This document shows, piece by piece, positions 28,446 through 36,122 of a stretch of 64,000 nucleotides of DNA. The notes under the pieces are model-generated. The model worked only from the letters and a program-made list of their open reading frames with translations, was not told the DNA's origin and did no database searches. Within the stretch, counting starts at the first letter, position 1, and each line of letters begins with the position of its first letter. Both the position numbers and the translations under genes were made by a program. The DNA is from Achromobacter sp. AONIH1 (GTDB lineage: Bacteria > Pseudomonadota > Gammaproteobacteria > Burkholderiales > Burkholderiaceae_B), in assembly GCF_002902905.1 (NCBI RefSeq), contig NZ_CP026124.1, positions 5,580,001-5,644,000 of the forward strand, written 5' to 3'.

Positions 28446-29645
28446 TCACGCCGCCAGCAGCGCGCCGTGCGGATCGATCACGAATTTTCGTGGCGCGCCG
28501 GCATCGAACTCGGCATACCCCCTGGGCGCATCGTCCAGGGAAATCAGCGTCACGCCCACCACGTCGGCGATCCGCAGGCGGTCCCAGAGGATGGCCTGCA
28601 TCAGGGCCCGGTTGTACTTCGTCACCGGCGTCTGACCGGTGTGGAAGCTATGGGCCTTGGCCCAGCCCAGTCCGAAGCGCACCGACAGGCTGCCGCGCCG
28701 CGCGGCCGGATCGGCGGCGCCGGGATCGTCGGTGACATAGAGTCCGGGAATGCCGATGCGGCCCGCCACCCGCGTCACCTCCATGAGCGCGTTGAGCACC
28801 GCCGCCGGCGCCTCGGCCCGCGAGCCCTCCCCGCCGTGGCCGCGCGCCTCGAAGCCCACCGCGTCGACCGCGCAATCCACCTCCGGCGCGCCCAGGATCG
28901 CCGCGACCTGCTCGGGCAGGGGCGCGTCCAGCGTCAGGTCCACGGTCTGGAAACCGGACGCGCGCGCATGCGCCAGCCGCGCCGCGTTCACGTCGCCCAC
29001 GATGACGACGGCCGCGCCCAGCAGCCGCGCCGAGGCCGCGGCCGCCAGCCCCACGGGTCCCGCGCCGGCCACGTAGACCGTACTGCCCGGCCCCACGCCC
29101 GCCGACACCGCGCCGTGGTAGCCGGTGGGCAGGATGTCCGACAGGCAGGTCAGGTCGCGGATCTTCTCCATGGCCTGCGCCGCGTCGGGAAAGCGAAGCA
29201 GGTTGAAATCGGCGTAGGGCACCATCACGTAGCGGGCCTGTCCGCCGATCCAGCCGCCCATGTCCACATAGCCATACGCGCCGCCGGGCCGGTCCGGATT
29301 CACGTTCAGGCACACGCCCGTGTCCTGTTCCTTGCAGCAGCGGCAACGGCCGCAGGCCACGTTGAACGGCACGGACACCAGATCACCGACCCGCAACGTC
29401 TCCACGTCGGGGCCGATCTCGATGACCTCGCCGGTAATCTCGTGCCCCAGCACCATGCCCGCGGGCGCCGTGGTGCGGCCGCGCACCATGTGCTGATCGG
29501 AACCGCAGATGTTGGTGGCGACCACTTTCAGGATGGCGCCATGCCCGATCCTGCGGCCCCGGGGATCCACCAGCTCGGGGAAGCGGAGCGGCTGGACCTC
29601 CACGCGTCCCTGCCCCATGTAAACCACGCCTCTGTTCTCTGCCAT
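28446..29645 (-). CDS. fdhA: Glutathione-independent formaldehyde dehydrogenase FdhA
   Basis: 399-residue zinc-containing medium-chain dehydrogenase that oxidises formaldehyde to formate with NAD and without glutathione. Catalytic-zinc and structural-zinc ligands appear in ATNICGSDQHMVRGR, VLGHEITGEV and NVACGRCRCCKEQDTGVC. The NAD Rossmann fold is VYVAGAGPVGLAAAASARLLGA, and the family-specific GRIGIPGLYVTDDPGA is present. The ATG at 29645 has AGGAGA upstream; the longer frame to 29927 has no similarity. It detoxifies the formaldehyde released by GbcAB and DgcAB, which explains its place here. Confidence 0.92.
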   Translation of the reverse strand: MAENRGVVYMGQGRVEVQPLRFPELVDPRGRRIGHGAILKVVATNICGSDQHMVRGRTTAPAGMVLGHEITGEVIEIGPDVETLRVGDLVSVPFNVACGRCRCCKEQDTGVCLNVNPDRPGGAYGYVDMGGWIGGQARYVMVPYADFNLLRFPDAAQAMEKIRDLTCLSDILPTGYHGAVSAGVGPGSTVYVAGAGPVGLAAAASARLLGAAVVIVGDVNAARLAHARASGFQTVDLTLDAPLPEQVAAILGAPEVDCAVDAVGFEARGHGGEGSRAEAPAAVLNALMEVTRVAGRIGIPGLYVTDDPGAADPAARRGSLSVRFGLGWAKAHSFHTGQTPVTKYNRALMQAILWDRLRIADVVGVTLISLDDAPRGYAEFDAGAPRKFVIDPHGALLAA

Positions 29646-29975
29646 CGCTCGTCTCCTGGCCGGCCGCGCCGGCGTCGTGCCGGCCGGGCGGCCGCGCCTA
29701 CGCGATGGTGACGCCGCCGGCGCGGGCGCGCTTGTCTCCAGGCGACAGGAACCAGACGGTTTGCGACGGCAACCCGCCCGACGCGCGGCGCGCGCCATGT
29801 CGGGAATAGGCAGTTTCGCGTCCGGCCCGGAAAAGAGCCGCGCAGCGCTTGGGAGAAGAATGACTGCGGGCCCGTCGCACGCAAGGCAGACAAGTGCGCC
29901 ACAAGCCCGCATCCAGGCGCGGCACAACCATGAAACACACAGGAGGCGGCACGCGCCCTAGCGCGCGCCGGAGTC
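29646..29975 (+). other. 330-bp divergent intergenic region between fdhA and the BCCT gene
   Basis: No gene is supported here. It holds the second copy of the conserved promoter element (29796-29862, reading towards the BCCT gene) and AGGAGA before the fdhA start. No clear minus-strand promoter for fdhA could be read. Confidence 0.6.
29796..29862 (+). promoter_or_regulatory. Conserved 67-bp promoter element, copy 2 (BCCT transporter)
   Basis: CATGTCG-N15-GCGTCCGGCC-N25-GAGAAGAATG, with the same three blocks and exact spacing as at 17205-17271. A possible -10 AAGAAT is at 29856-29861, and the predicted transcript start lies about 105 bp before the transporter ATG. This indicates coregulation of uptake and catabolism. 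Confidence 0.75.
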
Positions 29976-31607
29976 ATGACCCATCCCCACCATCGGTTCC
30001 TGGACCGCCTGCAGGGCAGCGCGCAGGCGGGCCAGGACAACATCCGCTTCGGCATCCTCGACATCCATCACCCCGTCTTTCCCATCTCGGTGGCCGTGAT
30101 CGCCGCCTTCGTGATCTTCGCCCTGCTGCAGGCCGGCCCCACCGAGGCCGCGCTCAACGGCATCAGAGGCTGGCTGACCTCGACCTTCGACTGGCTCTTC
30201 ATGGGCGCGGCCAATCTCTTCGTGCTGTTCAGCCTGTTCCTGATCTTCTCGCCCATGGGCAGCGTCGTGATCGGCGGCCAGGATGCCAAGCCCGAATATT
30301 CCTTCGTCGGCTGGACCTCGATGCTGTTTGCCACCGGCATGGGAATCGGACTGGTCTTCTTCGGCGTGATGGAGCCCATGCATCATTTCAACAATCCGCC
30401 GCTGGGCCTGGCGCCGCCGCTGGACGCGCAAGGCCAGCTGGTTGCCCCGGCCGTCGCGCCCGCGCGGGAGCTGGCCATGGCCGCCACGGTGTTCCACTGG
30501 GGCCTGCATCCCTGGGCGATCTACGCGGTCGTCGGCCTGTCGCTGGCGCTGATCACCTACAACCTGCGCCTGCCGCTGTCCATCCGGTCGGTGCTCTATC
30601 CCATCCTCGGACTGCGGCACGCGCGCGGCGCGCTGGGCAACGCCATCGACATACTGGCCGTGTTCGCCGTGCTGTTCGGCCTGGCGACTTCGCTGGGCCT
30701 TGGCGCGCAGCAGGCGCTGGCCGGCCTGCATCACCTGTACGGCATCGAGATCAACGCGCAGAACAAGATCATCCTGGTGATCGTGATCTCGGCGATCGCG
30801 CTGGGCTCGGTCGTGGCCGGCATCGAGGCGGGCGTCAAGCGCCTGTCCGAGCTGAACGTGGCGCTGGCCCTGCTGCTGATGCTGCTGATCATCGCCGTGG
30901 GCCCGACCGCCGACATCCTGCAAGGCCTGCTCGACAACACCGCCGCCTACCTGCGATACCTGCCGCAGCTGTCGCAGCCCTTCGGCCGCGACGACAACGC
31001 CTTCCTGCAGGGCTGGACCTCGTTCTACTGGGCCTGGTGGATTTCCTGGTCGCCCTTCGTCGGCATGTTCATCGCCCGCATTTCCAAGGGCCGCAGCGTG
31101 CGCCAGTTCCTGGTCTGTGTGCTGATCGCGCCGACGCTGGTCTCCATTTTCTGGATGACCACCTTCGGCGGCACCGCGCTGCACCAGCTGGTGGCGCAGG
31201 GCTATACGGGCGTGCAGGAAATGGTGCTGGCCAACCAGCCCGAGCTGTCGCTCTTCATGATGCTGCGCCAGCTGCCCTGGGCCGGCCTGACCTCGCTGGT
31301 CGCGATCGTGCTGGTGGTGATCTTCTTCGTCACCTCGTCGGATTCCGGTTCACTGGTCATCGACGGCATCACCGCCGGCGGCAAGGTCGACGCGCCCATC
31401 ATCCAGCGCATCTTCTGGGCCGTGGCCCAGGGCGTGGTCGCGCTTATCCTGCTGCTGGGCGGCGGACTCAATTCCCTGCAGGCCGCCTCGGTGGCCACGG
31501 GCTTTCCATTCCTGTTCGTGCTGCTCCTGATGATGCTGTCGACCTGGCGCGTGCTGCGCTGGTGCCATCGCGCCGAACGCCGGGCGGTTTCCCCGTCGCC
31601 GCGTTGA
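29976..31607 (+). CDS. BCCT-family betaine/choline/carnitine transporter
   Basis: 543-residue, 12-helix secondary transporter. BCCT signatures are MLFATGMGIGLVFFGVMEPM, the Trp-rich substrate box in the TSFYWAWWISWSPFVGMFIARISKGR region, and VTSSDSGSLVIDG. The C-terminal cytoplasmic tail is short (about 15 residues), unlike the long regulatory tail of osmosensing BetP/BetT, which suggests catabolic rather than osmotic uptake. Context (gbc/dgc genes and the shared promoter element) points to glycine betaine or dimethylglycine as substrate; choline cannot be excluded. Confidence 0.9.
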   Translation: MTHPHHRFLDRLQGSAQAGQDNIRFGILDIHHPVFPISVAVIAAFVIFALLQAGPTEAALNGIRGWLTSTFDWLFMGAANLFVLFSLFLIFSPMGSVVIGGQDAKPEYSFVGWTSMLFATGMGIGLVFFGVMEPMHHFNNPPLGLAPPLDAQGQLVAPAVAPARELAMAATVFHWGLHPWAIYAVVGLSLALITYNLRLPLSIRSVLYPILGLRHARGALGNAIDILAVFAVLFGLATSLGLGAQQALAGLHHLYGIEINAQNKIILVIVISAIALGSVVAGIEAGVKRLSELNVALALLLMLLIIAVGPTADILQGLLDNTAAYLRYLPQLSQPFGRDDNAFLQGWTSFYWAWWISWSPFVGMFIARISKGRSVRQFLVCVLIAPTLVSIFWMTTFGGTALHQLVAQGYTGVQEMVLANQPELSLFMMLRQLPWAGLTSLVAIVLVVIFFVTSSDSGSLVIDGITAGGKVDAPIIQRIFWAVAQGVVALILLLGGGLNSLQAASVATGFPFLFVLLLMMLSTWRVLRWCHRAERRAVSPSPR

Positions 31608-31615
31608 GGCCGCCA

Positions 31616-31637
31616 GCGGCCCGGCGCGCCGGGCCGC
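31616..31637. terminator. 22-bp perfect GC palindrome between convergent genes
   Basis: Perfect palindrome with GCGGCCCGGCG as its left half, in the 40-bp gap between the BCCT and LuxR-type stop codons. No T-run follows. It may work as a bidirectional transcript-end hairpin. Confidence 0.45.
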
Positions 31638-31647
31638 CCATCGCGGC

Positions 31648-32451
31648 TCAACAGGAAAGGCCGATCCGTTCCTGTGCCGCTGGCGACGGCGTCTTCAGCA
31701 GGAATTCCTTCAGGCTGGCGACCTGGCATTTCTTGAAGATGCGGTTCTTGTAGGTCACCACGGTGGCTGGCGACAAGCCCAGCTCGCGCCCCACCTGCTT
31801 GGCGGTATGGCCGCGCCGCAACAGGCCGGCCACCTGGATCTCTCTCAGTGAAAACCCCGAAGCCCAGCTCTCGGCCCCGGTGCATGCCGGTTCGGCCGGG
31901 CAGCGCAGTTCGCGATGACGCCGGCTCAGCGCGATCAGCAGCGGCGCGCAGCCGCGCAGCAGATCCTCCACGCCGGCGCCGTGCCGCCGCGAGAAATACA
32001 GGTTGATGTAGCAGACGCCATCGTCGCGCGCGCCGATGACCGAGATCTTGCTGGCGAAGCCCGGCCGCTCGAACAGCAGGCGCCGGTATTCGGCATCGGG
32101 AATACCCTCGGGACAGAGCGTCTCGACGATCAGGTCTTCCGAACGGCGCCGCTGTCCCGCCATGCCGCAGAGCATCTGGTAATTGGGGTCACGGCGATAG
32201 AAGCTGCCGTTGACATAGAGGTTGGTCGTCCACTCGATCATGGACTGATTCAGCAGGCTGGCGGCCGAACACTGGCCCAGTCCGCCGGCGCGGTCGTAGC
32301 TCAGGTCGGTGACGTGGTCGGCGCCCACCAGATCGCGCAGCCCCGCCAGCAAGGTGGCATGAAAGGCCGGGCCGCCCAGGCCGGTGATCACGGGAACTGC
32401 CCACTGCCCGCCGTCCGCGCGCGCGAACGCTTGATGGCTTGTCTCTCTCAT
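31648..32451 (-). CDS. LuxR-type (GerE HTH) transcriptional regulator
   Basis: 267-residue regulator with a C-terminal LuxR/GerE HTH (FSLREIQVAGLLRRGHTAKQVGRELGLSPATVVTYKNRIFKKCQV). The N-terminal roughly 195-residue domain is unrecognised, lacks acyl-homoserine-lactone pocket signatures that I can identify, and contains CAPLLIALSRRHRE just before the HTH linker. ATG 32451 is chosen for its GGGGAG ribosome site; the open frame to 32586 has no support. It diverges from the aromatic operon at 32606 and a 20-bp inverted repeat lies between them, so it probably controls that operon. Confidence 0.82.
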   Translation of the reverse strand: MRETSHQAFARADGGQWAVPVITGLGGPAFHATLLAGLRDLVGADHVTDLSYDRAGGLGQCSAASLLNQSMIEWTTNLYVNGSFYRRDPNYQMLCGMAGQRRRSEDLIVETLCPEGIPDAEYRRLLFERPGFASKISVIGARDDGVCYINLYFSRRHGAGVEDLLRGCAPLLIALSRRHRELRCPAEPACTGAESWASGFSLREIQVAGLLRRGHTAKQVGRELGLSPATVVTYKNRIFKKCQVASLKEFLLKTPSPAAQERIGLSC

Positions 32452-32508
32452 GGTTCTGGCTCCCCCAGTCTTGGCGATCGATTCTACGGGGATCGGCGGG
32501 CCGCGCAT

Positions 32509-32528
32509 TGTCCTCTTGCGTGAGGACA
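32509..32528. promoter_or_regulatory. 20-bp inverted repeat in the LuxR/hydroxylase divergent region
   Basis: Perfect 7-bp arms (TGTCCTC / GAGGACA) with a 6-bp spacer, near the middle of the 154-bp divergent gap. It is centred about 70 bp upstream of the predicted start of the aromatic operon, a good position for an activator. Confidence 0.6.
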
Positions 32529-32554
32529 TGACGCCCGTCGGCGGCACTTCTACA

Positions 32555-32582
32555 TTGGTGCCCTGACGCCGAGAACTATAGA
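32555..32582 (+). promoter_or_regulatory. Candidate promoter of the aromatic operon
   Basis: -35 TTGGTG (32555-32560), 16-bp spacer, -10 TATAGA (32577-32582). It is weak at both boxes, which fits an activator-dependent promoter. Confidence 0.45.
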
Positions 32583-32605
32583 TCACTGGAGCACAAGGTC
32601 AAGCC

Positions 32606-34312
32606 ATGATGGAGCTTCCCACCTACCCTTTCGTCAGGCCCGACGAGCTGGACCGAGCCCGGTCCGCGCCGCACCCGGTCATCGTCGTGGGCGGCGGCCT
32701 GAGCGGCCTGACGATGGCGCTGGACCTGGTCCGCCGGGGCCAGCGCGTGACCCTGCTGGACGACGACAACACCGTGGGCGTGCGCGGCCTGGCCTCGCGC
32801 GGCATGGTCTGGGCGCAGCGCACGCTGGACATCTTCGACCGCCTGGACGTGGCCGACGTCATCGTCGCCAAGGGGGTGCGCTGGAACGTCGGGCGCGTGC
32901 TGTGCCGCGATGCGGCAGTCGCCTCGTTCACGTTGCAGGCGCAGCCCGACATGCGCCACAACGGCTTCGTGAACCTGCAGCAATACTATCTGGAAGCCTT
33001 CCTGGTCGAGGCGCTGCAACGCGAGCCGCTGGCCGAGCTGCGCTGGCTCAACCGCGTCGACGCGATCGACTCGCCCGCCGACGGCGGTCCGGTCACGCTG
33101 CGCGTGCACACGCCCGAGGGCGACTACCGCACGCAGGCCGAATGGGTGATCGCCTGCGACGGCGCCAACAGCCCGCTGCGCCAGGCGCTGGGCCTGCGGC
33201 CCGAGGTCTACGACCGCAACGAAGACCGCTGGATCATCATCGACGTGGTGCTGCGCGGTACGTCCTGGCCGGAAGAGCGCTGGACCTGGCTGGACGCCGG
33301 CAGCAACCACGGCCGGGCCGTCTGGCGCCACAAGATGGCCGACGACACCTGGCGGCTGGACTTCCAGCTTCGCCCCGACGAGGACGCGCAGGCCGCCTGC
33401 ACGCCGCAGGCCATGCGCCAGCGCGTCTGGGACCTGCTGGGCGAACAGGTCGATTTCGATATCGCCTGGCACGGCGTCTGGGCCTATCGCCACGAATGCC
33501 TGCCCGGCCTGCGTCATGGCCGCGTGCTGTTCGCCGGCGACTCGGCGCACCTGGTGGCGCCGTTCGGCGCGCGCGGCGGCAACGGCGGCATCCAGGACGC
33601 CGACAACCTGGGCTGGAAACTGGCGCTGGTGCTGCAGGGACGCGCCAGCGACACGCTGCTCGACAGCTACAGCGCCGAGCGCAAGCACGCGGCGCTGGAG
33701 AACATCCGCCAGGCGCGGCGCTCGTCGCGCTTCGTGCATCCCGGCCCGGCCGAATCGGCGCGCATGTGGCGCGACGCCATCATCGCGCTGGCCCCGCGCC
33801 ACGACGTGCCCGCGCGCATGATCAATACCGGCCGGCTCTGCATGCCGGCCATCTATCCGCCGTCGCCGCTGGCGCATCCCGCCAGCCCGCATGCGGGACG
33901 CGCGCTGCCCAACGTGGTGCTGGACCGGCGCGCGCAGCGCTCACTGCACCAGCTGCTCGGCCCCTGGTTCACCGCCCTGGTCTTCGGCGACCCCGTACCG
34001 GACATCCCGGAGCCGGCCGCCGACGACGCCCTGCTGCGTCGCGTGACGGTCGGCGCCCATTGCGATGCCGAGGGCCGCGAGGCGCTGCGGCGCCAGCTGG
34101 GCGTGGAGATGAACGGCGAAGTCTGGCTGATCCGACCGGACCAGCATGTGATGGCCGCCGTCGATGCCGCCGCCTCGGGCCAGGCTGGCGCCGCCCTGCC
34201 GGACTGGATCGCCGCCGCGCTCTACCCCTGCGCCCACCCCGCGTCCCCGGACGCGCACTCCCCATCGAATGCCGGAGCCCACGCCCATGCCCCTGTCGCA
34301 GCCGCAGCTTGA
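32606..34312 (+). CDS. FAD-dependent aromatic hydroxylase (PheA/TfdB, MhpA-like group A)
   Basis: 568-residue group A flavoprotein monooxygenase. The N-terminal FAD dinucleotide motif is VIVVGGGLSGLTMALDLVRRG, the NAD(P)H-linked DG motif is VIACDGANSPLRQALGL, and the GD motif is GRVLFAGDSAHLVAPFGARGGNGGIQDADNLGWKLAL. The C-terminal thioredoxin-like domain of phenol-hydroxylase types appears reduced, and the extreme C-terminus is Ala/His/Pro-rich. It is expected to hydroxylate a phenolic or aromatic acid to a ring-cleavable diol. Substrate is unknown. It is first in the operon and overlaps the start of the DUF2783 gene. Confidence 0.87.
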   Translation: MMELPTYPFVRPDELDRARSAPHPVIVVGGGLSGLTMALDLVRRGQRVTLLDDDNTVGVRGLASRGMVWAQRTLDIFDRLDVADVIVAKGVRWNVGRVLCRDAAVASFTLQAQPDMRHNGFVNLQQYYLEAFLVEALQREPLAELRWLNRVDAIDSPADGGPVTLRVHTPEGDYRTQAEWVIACDGANSPLRQALGLRPEVYDRNEDRWIIIDVVLRGTSWPEERWTWLDAGSNHGRAVWRHKMADDTWRLDFQLRPDEDAQAACTPQAMRQRVWDLLGEQVDFDIAWHGVWAYRHECLPGLRHGRVLFAGDSAHLVAPFGARGGNGGIQDADNLGWKLALVLQGRASDTLLDSYSAERKHAALENIRQARRSSRFVHPGPAESARMWRDAIIALAPRHDVPARMINTGRLCMPAIYPPSPLAHPASPHAGRALPNVVLDRRAQRSLHQLLGPWFTALVFGDPVPDIPEPAADDALLRRVTVGAHCDAEGREALRRQLGVEMNGEVWLIRPDQHVMAAVDAAASGQAGAALPDWIAAALYPCAHPASPDAHSPSNAGAHAHAPVAAAA

Positions 34313-34493
34313 CGATCTGCTCGAACGTCTGATCGCGCTCACCAGCGCGCCCGATCCCTCGGTCCAGCGCGACCGTCTGGCGCAGCTGGTGCTGCTGCTG
34401 ATCGAAGCGCTGGGCGACGGCGACCGTGCCCAGGCCGTCGTCGACGAAATGATGGCGGCGCACGCGGACCCGTCCTGCCTGTCCATTCCCTGA
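34287..34493 (+). CDS. DUF2783 small protein
   Basis: 68-residue acidic protein (MPLSQPQLDDLLERLIALTSAP, then LLLIEALGDGDRAQAVVDEMMAAH) resembling DUF2783, a small family that commonly accompanies group A hydroxylases. It has no catalytic motif and is predicted mostly helical, so a partner or stabiliser role for the hydroxylase is a guess. The start at 34287 lies inside the hydroxylase reading frame, with CCGGAG nine bases upstream; an alternative ATG at 34269 is possible. The VOC gene follows 16 bp on. Confidence 0.72.
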   Translation: MPLSQPQLDDLLERLIALTSAPDPSVQRDRLAQLVLLLIEALGDGDRAQAVVDEMMAAHADPSCLSIP

Positions 34494-34509
34494 TTCCCGG
34501 AGACCCCGC

Positions 34510-35094
34510 ATGACCCAATCCGACCTGCCCCGCGACGCCGAGTCCGGCGCCGCCCTGCGCGGACTGCATCACTTCGCCTGGCGCTGCCGAGACGCGGAGG
34601 AAACGCGCCACTTCTACGAAGACATCCTCGGCCTGCCGCTGGTGCACGTGGTCAAGGAAGAGCGCGTGCCGTCGACCGGCGAATACTGCCCCTTCGTGCA
34701 TCTGTTCTTCGAATTCGCCGACCACTCGCACATCGCCTTCTTCGACCTGGGCGACAACGGCGTCAGCGTCCCCGACCCCGCCACGCCGCGCTGGGTCAAT
34801 CACTTCGCCATGGAAGTCGAGAACGAAGCCGCGCTGGAAACCATGCGCCGACGGTTGACCGGACACGGCATCGAGACCGTCGGGCCGACCGACCACCACT
34901 TCATCCGCTCCATCTACTTCTTCGATCCCAACGGCCTGCGCCTGGAAATCACCGTGCGCCTGCCCATGCACGACTACGTCGCCGACAAGCGCCGCGCCGC
35001 GCACGACGAGCTGGCCGCCTGGACCCGCGACAAGGCCGCCGGCCTGCGGCCCGGCCAGAGCGGCACCAGCAGCCAGGCGCGCCAGGCCGGCTGA
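34510..35094 (+). CDS. VOC-superfamily protein, candidate ring-cleaving dioxygenase
   Basis: 194-residue vicinal-oxygen-chelate protein with one pair of beta-alpha-beta modules. Potential metal ligands are His20/His21 (LHHFAW), His98 (VNHFAMEVE) and Glu146 (LRLEITV), the 2-His-1-Glu pattern of single-pair VOC enzymes and of type I extradiol dioxygenases. The last 40 residues are an Ala/Arg-rich extension. In this operon it occupies the place where a gentisate- or homogentisate-type dioxygenase is expected, but glyoxalase- or isomerase-like activity is equally possible from sequence. Confidence 0.8.
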   Translation: MTQSDLPRDAESGAALRGLHHFAWRCRDAEETRHFYEDILGLPLVHVVKEERVPSTGEYCPFVHLFFEFADHSHIAFFDLGDNGVSVPDPATPRWVNHFAMEVENEAALETMRRRLTGHGIETVGPTDHHFIRSIYFFDPNGLRLEITVRLPMHDYVADKRRAAHDELAAWTRDKAAGLRPGQSGTSSQARQAG

Positions 35095-35125
35095 CCCCCT
35101 GTTTCGTTCTTCACAAGGAAATCCC

Positions 35126-36085
35126 ATGAGCAAGCCTTTCGCGTCCCAGGCCGACCTGGCGGAAAAGAAAATCTCGTTCGAGCGCCTGTCGGACAACGCC
35201 TATGCCTACGTCGCCGACGGCGATCCGAATTCGGGCGTCATCATCGGCGACGACAGCGTGATGGTGGTCGACGCCACGGCCACGCCGGCCATGGCGCAGG
35301 ACCTGATCCGCGCGATTCGCGGCGTCACCGACAAGCCTATCCGCCATGTCGCCCTGACGCACTACCACGCGGTGCGCGTGCTGGGCGCGTCCGCCTTCGC
35401 CGCCGAAGGCGCGGCCACCGTCATCGCCAGCCGTGGCACCCACGAGCTGATCGTCGAGCGCGGCCAGGCCGACATGGACTCTGAGATCGGCCGTTTTCCG
35501 CGCCTGTTCCGCTCGTCCGAATCGATCCCCGGCCTGACCTGGCCCACCCTCGTGTTCGAACGCGAGCTGACGATCCGGCTGGGCTCGCTGGAGGTGCGCA
35601 TGATGCATCTGGGCAATGGCCACACGCGCGGCGACAGCGTGGTCTGGATTCCGTCGCAGGGCATCTGTTTCGCGGGCGACCTGGTCGAGTTCAACGCCGG
35701 CGTCTACACCGGCGACGCCTACCTGGCCGACTGGCCCGCCACGCTGGATCGCCTCGAGGCGCTGCGCCCCGCGCAGATGGTGCCGGGCCGAGGCCCGGCG
35801 CTGACCACGCCGCAGGACTGCCGAGAAGCCATCGGCTACACGCGCCGCTGGGTGCAGACGCTGTACGGCTGCGCGCGCGAGGGCGTGGCCAGCGGCAAGT
35901 CGCTCAAGCAGGTCTATGCCGACACGCGACGCGTGATGGATCCGGAATTCGGCCATGTCGTCATCTACGAACACGCGATTCCCTTCGACGTCTCGCGCGC
36001 CTACGACGAAGCCAGCGGCATCGTCGACCCGCGCGTCTGGACCGCCGAGCGCGACCGCGACATGTGGGCCGAGCTGAACAGCTGA
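35126..36085 (+). CDS. MBL-fold hydrolase-like protein with altered metal motif
   Basis: 319-residue metallo-beta-lactamase-fold protein (residues about 20-240) with a helical C-terminal tail. The usual HxHxDH motif reads His79-Tyr-His81-Ala-Val83-Arg84, so the Asp and third His are replaced. His166 (LGNGHTRGD) and Asp185 (CFAGDLVEF) are kept. The set suggests at most one full metal site, or a changed chemistry. Location between the VOC and FAA genes suggests action on a ring-cleavage product or a lactone intermediate. Start ATG 35126 has AAGGAA upstream. Confidence 0.82.
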   Translation: MSKPFASQADLAEKKISFERLSDNAYAYVADGDPNSGVIIGDDSVMVVDATATPAMAQDLIRAIRGVTDKPIRHVALTHYHAVRVLGASAFAAEGAATVIASRGTHELIVERGQADMDSEIGRFPRLFRSSESIPGLTWPTLVFERELTIRLGSLEVRMMHLGNGHTRGDSVVWIPSQGICFAGDLVEFNAGVYTGDAYLADWPATLDRLEALRPAQMVPGRGPALTTPQDCREAIGYTRRWVQTLYGCAREGVASGKSLKQVYADTRRVMDPEFGHVVIYEHAIPFDVSRAYDEASGIVDPRVWTAERDRDMWAELNS

Positions 36086-36122
36086 AGCGCCGCCCCGACG
36101 AACCCCGCAGGAGATTGAACCC

